A DNA stretch of 54,031 nucleotides, from positions 1 to 54,031 of the forward strand of contig JABMNO010000004.1 in NCBI GenBank assembly GCA_013204555.1. Reading direction: 5' to 3'. A program made the position numbers and the translations under genes. Source of the DNA: Chloroflexota bacterium. GTDB lineage: Bacteria > Chloroflexota > Dehalococcoidia > Lucifugimonadales > Lucifugimonadaceae. The notes beneath the pieces are model-generated. The model had not been told where the DNA came from. It worked only from the letters and a program-made list of their open reading frames with translations, and ran no database searches. Below are positions 52,089 to 54,031 of the stretch, one piece after another (the stretch's first letter is position 1; every line of letters begins with the position of its first letter).

Positions 52089-53763
52089 GGACTTGCGGAT
52101 CGCCTACCTTTTCAACTTCGTGACTATCATAAGTGGCGTCGAACGATATTACCCCTACGACCTCGGCGTGTTCCTTAAACGCTTCGATCTTGGCATCCAG
52201 GCGGTCGAGAGCTTCCGCCAGGGTCTTGTGACTGTACCGACTTTTGCGCCGGATCACCGGGGAGAGCTTCGCGTCGGTGAATTCCATGTACTCAGATGAT
52301 GCAGCGTGCGCGGGGTGGGTGCTCAATACATCAGCCGGGATGCCCATCTCAACCCGCGACGCCAACGTCTGCTTGAAATCTTCTGCACCCTGTAGCAGAC
52401 GGGCAGTCCGCTCCAGTTCGGCCAGAGTGTCCGTCCCCAAGATCGCAAGCTGGCGTGAAAAACCCGCCTCGCGGTCGTCGATCTCCCGCTCCAATTTCGC
52501 GAACGCGTCAGGGGACATGCCCTCAAGAACATGCCTCGCTAAAAGGCGGTCACGCTGCCCAACGATCTCAGCGAGTCCATCTTTGATCCGCTGGACGTTG
52601 TGAAGGTCACCAGCTCTGCCCTTCAATAGATTGATGGAAGCATCCACAGCGTGTAGCAGTTTCGCTGGATCGGTCAGGGCCGCTTTCAGTGCGCGCCAAA
52701 TGGCCCTCTCAAGGGCGTCCGCTGGCTGGCGGTCAATGGCTTTGCAACGCGCATCATTGGCCCGCTTGCTCCCGTACGCGCGCTCCCGATTGCGGCAGAA
52801 GTACGTTCTCCCACTACGGGCGTTATTGACGCGCCAGGGTGCGCCGCAGGCCCCGCATTGGATCCGGCCCTGCAACGGCCAGGGGTGGACGCGCTTGGGG
52901 TGCAGACTGGGGTTTGACTTGCGCCGTTGCTCCGCCTTCTCGAAGGTCTTTGCGTCGATGATCGGGGGACACGGCACCCTAACTCCATACGCCTCAGCGT
53001 AGCCCTGGGAATAAACAGGGTTCGCCAAGAGCCTACTCACGACGCTAGGATGCCACAATGGCTTTTCAGGATTGTTTGACGGCGGGCTTACGCCCAATTC
53101 ATTCAACCGATCACAGACGCCGTTCGCACCCAAGCGTTCATCTGTGTAGACCCGGAATATGAGCCGAACCGTCTCAGCGCGTTCGGGGTGAACCTCCAGC
53201 CTGCCGTCACTACCGACCTGGTATCCATAGAGCGGGATACCGCTAGGCAATTTGCCCTCGATTGCCCGCCCCCTGCGCCCTGACGTGGTTGTCTCTGCGA
53301 TTATGTCACGCTGGAATTCGGCTACGGCACCCATCAAATGAATTCCAAACCGCCCGGTCGTTGTTCCAGTATTCCACCCTTCACGGAGCGCGAAAAATTC
53401 CACGTCTACCTGTTTGAGTTGCTCGATTATGTCCAGCAAAATGCTGAGCTTGCGCGCCCAGCGGTCTATCGCGAACGCCGCAACAATGTCGCACTTACCG
53501 GCGGCAGCGGCCTCCATGACGCGGCGCAGGCCCGGACGGTCAGGATTGGCCCCGGATTGCCCATCGTCGATAATCTCATCGACGATTTGCCAGTCATTAG
53601 CCACAGCCTGCGCCCGGAGGCGCTCAAGCTGGGTCGCTAGAGATGTGCCGGTCCGGGCTTGCTCATCCGTGCTGACGCGGGTGTAGAGAATCACCCGCTC
53701 AGGCGCGTCTGTGGCAGTGCCGTTGCTGCCGTTCTTGTCGCTGCGGCTGTGTGATTTGTTCAT
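52063..53763 (-). CDS. Large serine recombinase (resolvase/invertase family)
   Basis: The N-terminal catalytic domain has the nucleophile Ser in YTRVSTDEQ and the RWARKLSILLDII and GAVAEFQRDIIAETT segments. It is followed by a recombinase domain (GIPLYGYQVGSDGRLEVHPE), a zinc-ribbon (CGACGAPWRV, then YFCRNRERAYG and CKAI) and a coiled-coil C-terminal region. Such enzymes integrate and excise phages and islands. ATG at 53761-53763 (MNKSHSRSD) is preferred, with AAGGAG 11 bases upstream; GTG at 53772 is too near that site. The last codons and stop lie in a copy of the dispersed CTCTCCC-type repeat. Confidence 0.93.
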   Translation of the reverse strand: MNKSHSRSDKNGSNGTATDAPERVILYTRVSTDEQARTGTSLATQLERLRAQAVANDWQIVDEIIDDGQSGANPDRPGLRRVMEAAAAGKCDIVAAFAIDRWARKLSILLDIIEQLKQVDVEFFALREGWNTGTTTGRFGIHLMGAVAEFQRDIIAETTTSGRRGRAIEGKLPSGIPLYGYQVGSDGRLEVHPERAETVRLIFRVYTDERLGANGVCDRLNELGVSPPSNNPEKPLWHPSVVSRLLANPVYSQGYAEAYGVRVPCPPIIDAKTFEKAEQRRKSNPSLHPKRVHPWPLQGRIQCGACGAPWRVNNARSGRTYFCRNRERAYGSKRANDARCKAIDRQPADALERAIWRALKAALTDPAKLLHAVDASINLLKGRAGDLHNVQRIKDGLAEIVGQRDRLLARHVLEGMSPDAFAKLEREIDDREAGFSRQLAILGTDTLAELERTARLLQGAEDFKQTLASRVEMGIPADVLSTHPAHAASSEYMEFTDAKLSPVIRRKSRYSHKTLAEALDRLDAKIEAFKEHAEVVGVISFDATYDSHEVEKVGDPQVPPSSRRLG

Positions 53764-53778
53764 TGGGTCCACTTCTCC

Positions 53779-53913
53779 TTAGTAATCCTTGGCTTTGACA
53801 GCATAGCTGCGGTTGTTCGACTTGTCTTTGGCCAGCAGCGCACCGAAGGAAACACGCACATCTCTCATATCAGGCTTGACAAGCCACGGATCACTGAGGG
53901 ATCTCACCTCTAC
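53779..53913 (-). pseudogene. C-terminal remnant of a small gene upstream of the recombinase, cut by IS insertion
   Basis: An open minus-strand frame ends at TAA 53779-53781 and reads DPWLVKPDMRDVRVSFGALL then AKDKSNNRSYAVKAKDY. Its stop overlaps the AAGGAG of the recombinase, so the two were probably translationally coupled. Upstream, the frame runs into the insertion-sequence tip at 53914 and stops soon after. An internal ATG (MRDVRVSF) could still give a 29-residue peptide. The family is not recognised. Confidence 0.5.
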
Positions 53914-54031
53914 GGTTCTGCCAGAACTCAGCGTCGGGGCAGAATAGGATCATTCCTCATTTGCTGAGGAGATCTGTTTATGTCCTGCCCACACTGCCTG
54001 TCCACGTCCGTATCCAAGAGAAAACTTCGAA
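53914..54031 (+). mobile_element. Left end of an IS6-like insertion sequence (runs off right edge)
   Basis: The tip GGTTCTGCCAGAACTCAG (53914-53931) matches the tips of the eroded element at 16545-17041. About 66 bases inside is a GAGGAG site and an ATG. The leader between tip and start aligns with the eroded element (TTTG, GAGGAG and TCCTGC blocks keep the same spacing). Only the first 118 bases are in the window. Confidence 0.8.
53980..54031 (+). CDS. IS6-like transposase, N-terminal fragment (partial at right edge)
   Basis: From ATG at 53980 the frame reads MSCPHCLSTSVSKRKLR to the window end. The CPHC knuckle and the following SVSKRK match the zinc-finger N-terminus of IS6/IS240-type transposases and the decayed copy near 16950 (SCAYCRSEDV). 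GAGGAG precedes it by about eight bases. Intactness beyond the edge cannot be judged. Confidence 0.75.
   Translation, partial: MSCPHCLSTSVSKRKLR

Noticed and set aside
1..54031. CRISPR array or restriction/defence island
   Set aside because: No regularly spaced repeats, Cas, nuclease-methylase pairs or known defence gene sets were seen; the repeats present are dispersed palindromes or paired duplications.

Overview
The window is a bacterial chromosome segment of roughly 55% GC. It carries one nearly complete ribosomal-protein supercluster (about 26.5-48.1 kb, minus strand), flanked by housekeeping genes and two patches of mobile or decayed DNA. The gene mix suggests a Chloroflexota bacterium, perhaps Dehalococcoidia/SAR202-like: zinc-binding S14, S4 and L36, tailed ribosomal proteins, a GlnR-like regulator beside a type II glutamine synthetase, a kinase-ATPase of the GEGGKK/VAFxLIK type, and palindromic intergenic repeats. 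This placement is inference from family recognition, not from any alignment.

Region by region. 0-4.3 kb: the tail of an unknown gene, a 560-bp repeat-rich spacer, then dnaE. 4.4-5.2 kb: a HicAB toxin-antitoxin pair with a candidate operator. 5.2-10.8 kb: a minus-strand moxR - DUF58 - transglutaminase-like - ogt operon; the transglutaminase-like protein has Ser where the catalytic Cys is expected. 10.9-16.1 kb: tRNA-Val, a zinc-ribbon membrane protein, the oxidase-assembly pair SCO/CtaG, a D-2-hydroxyacid dehydrogenase and a ketopantoate-reductase-like protein.

16.2-23.9 kb looks like a genomic island or its ruins. It holds a frameshifted higA with an eroded IS6-like element where higB would be expected, an orphan PEP-utilising His-domain protein, and a 1291-aa kinase-ATPase. 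It also holds two broken copies of that kinase gene's 5' end, one of them collapsed to 45 codons by fusion to its own 3' end. Two 174-bp direct repeats each end in a core resembling the tRNA-Arg(CCT) anticodon loop, and one continues into a tRNA 3' half. The kinase lacks the usual beta-3 lysine and has a lysine where eukaryotic WNK kinases place theirs.

24.4-26.4 kb: prfA-prmC (translation termination). 26.5-48.1 kb: str, S10, spc and alpha clusters fused into one co-oriented run (rpsL, rpsG, fusA, then rpsJ through rplQ, truA, rplM, rpsI). tuf is absent from its usual place, and unusual charged tails occur on L3, S3, S17, L5, L30 and RpoA. S12 carries Arg at both classical streptomycin-resistance positions. 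48.3-52.0 kb: a divergent GlnR-like regulator and GSII, a histidine phosphatase and an MBL-fold hydrolase. 52.0-54.0 kb: a serine recombinase, a truncated small ORF in front of it, and the start of an IS6-like insertion sequence that runs off the right edge.
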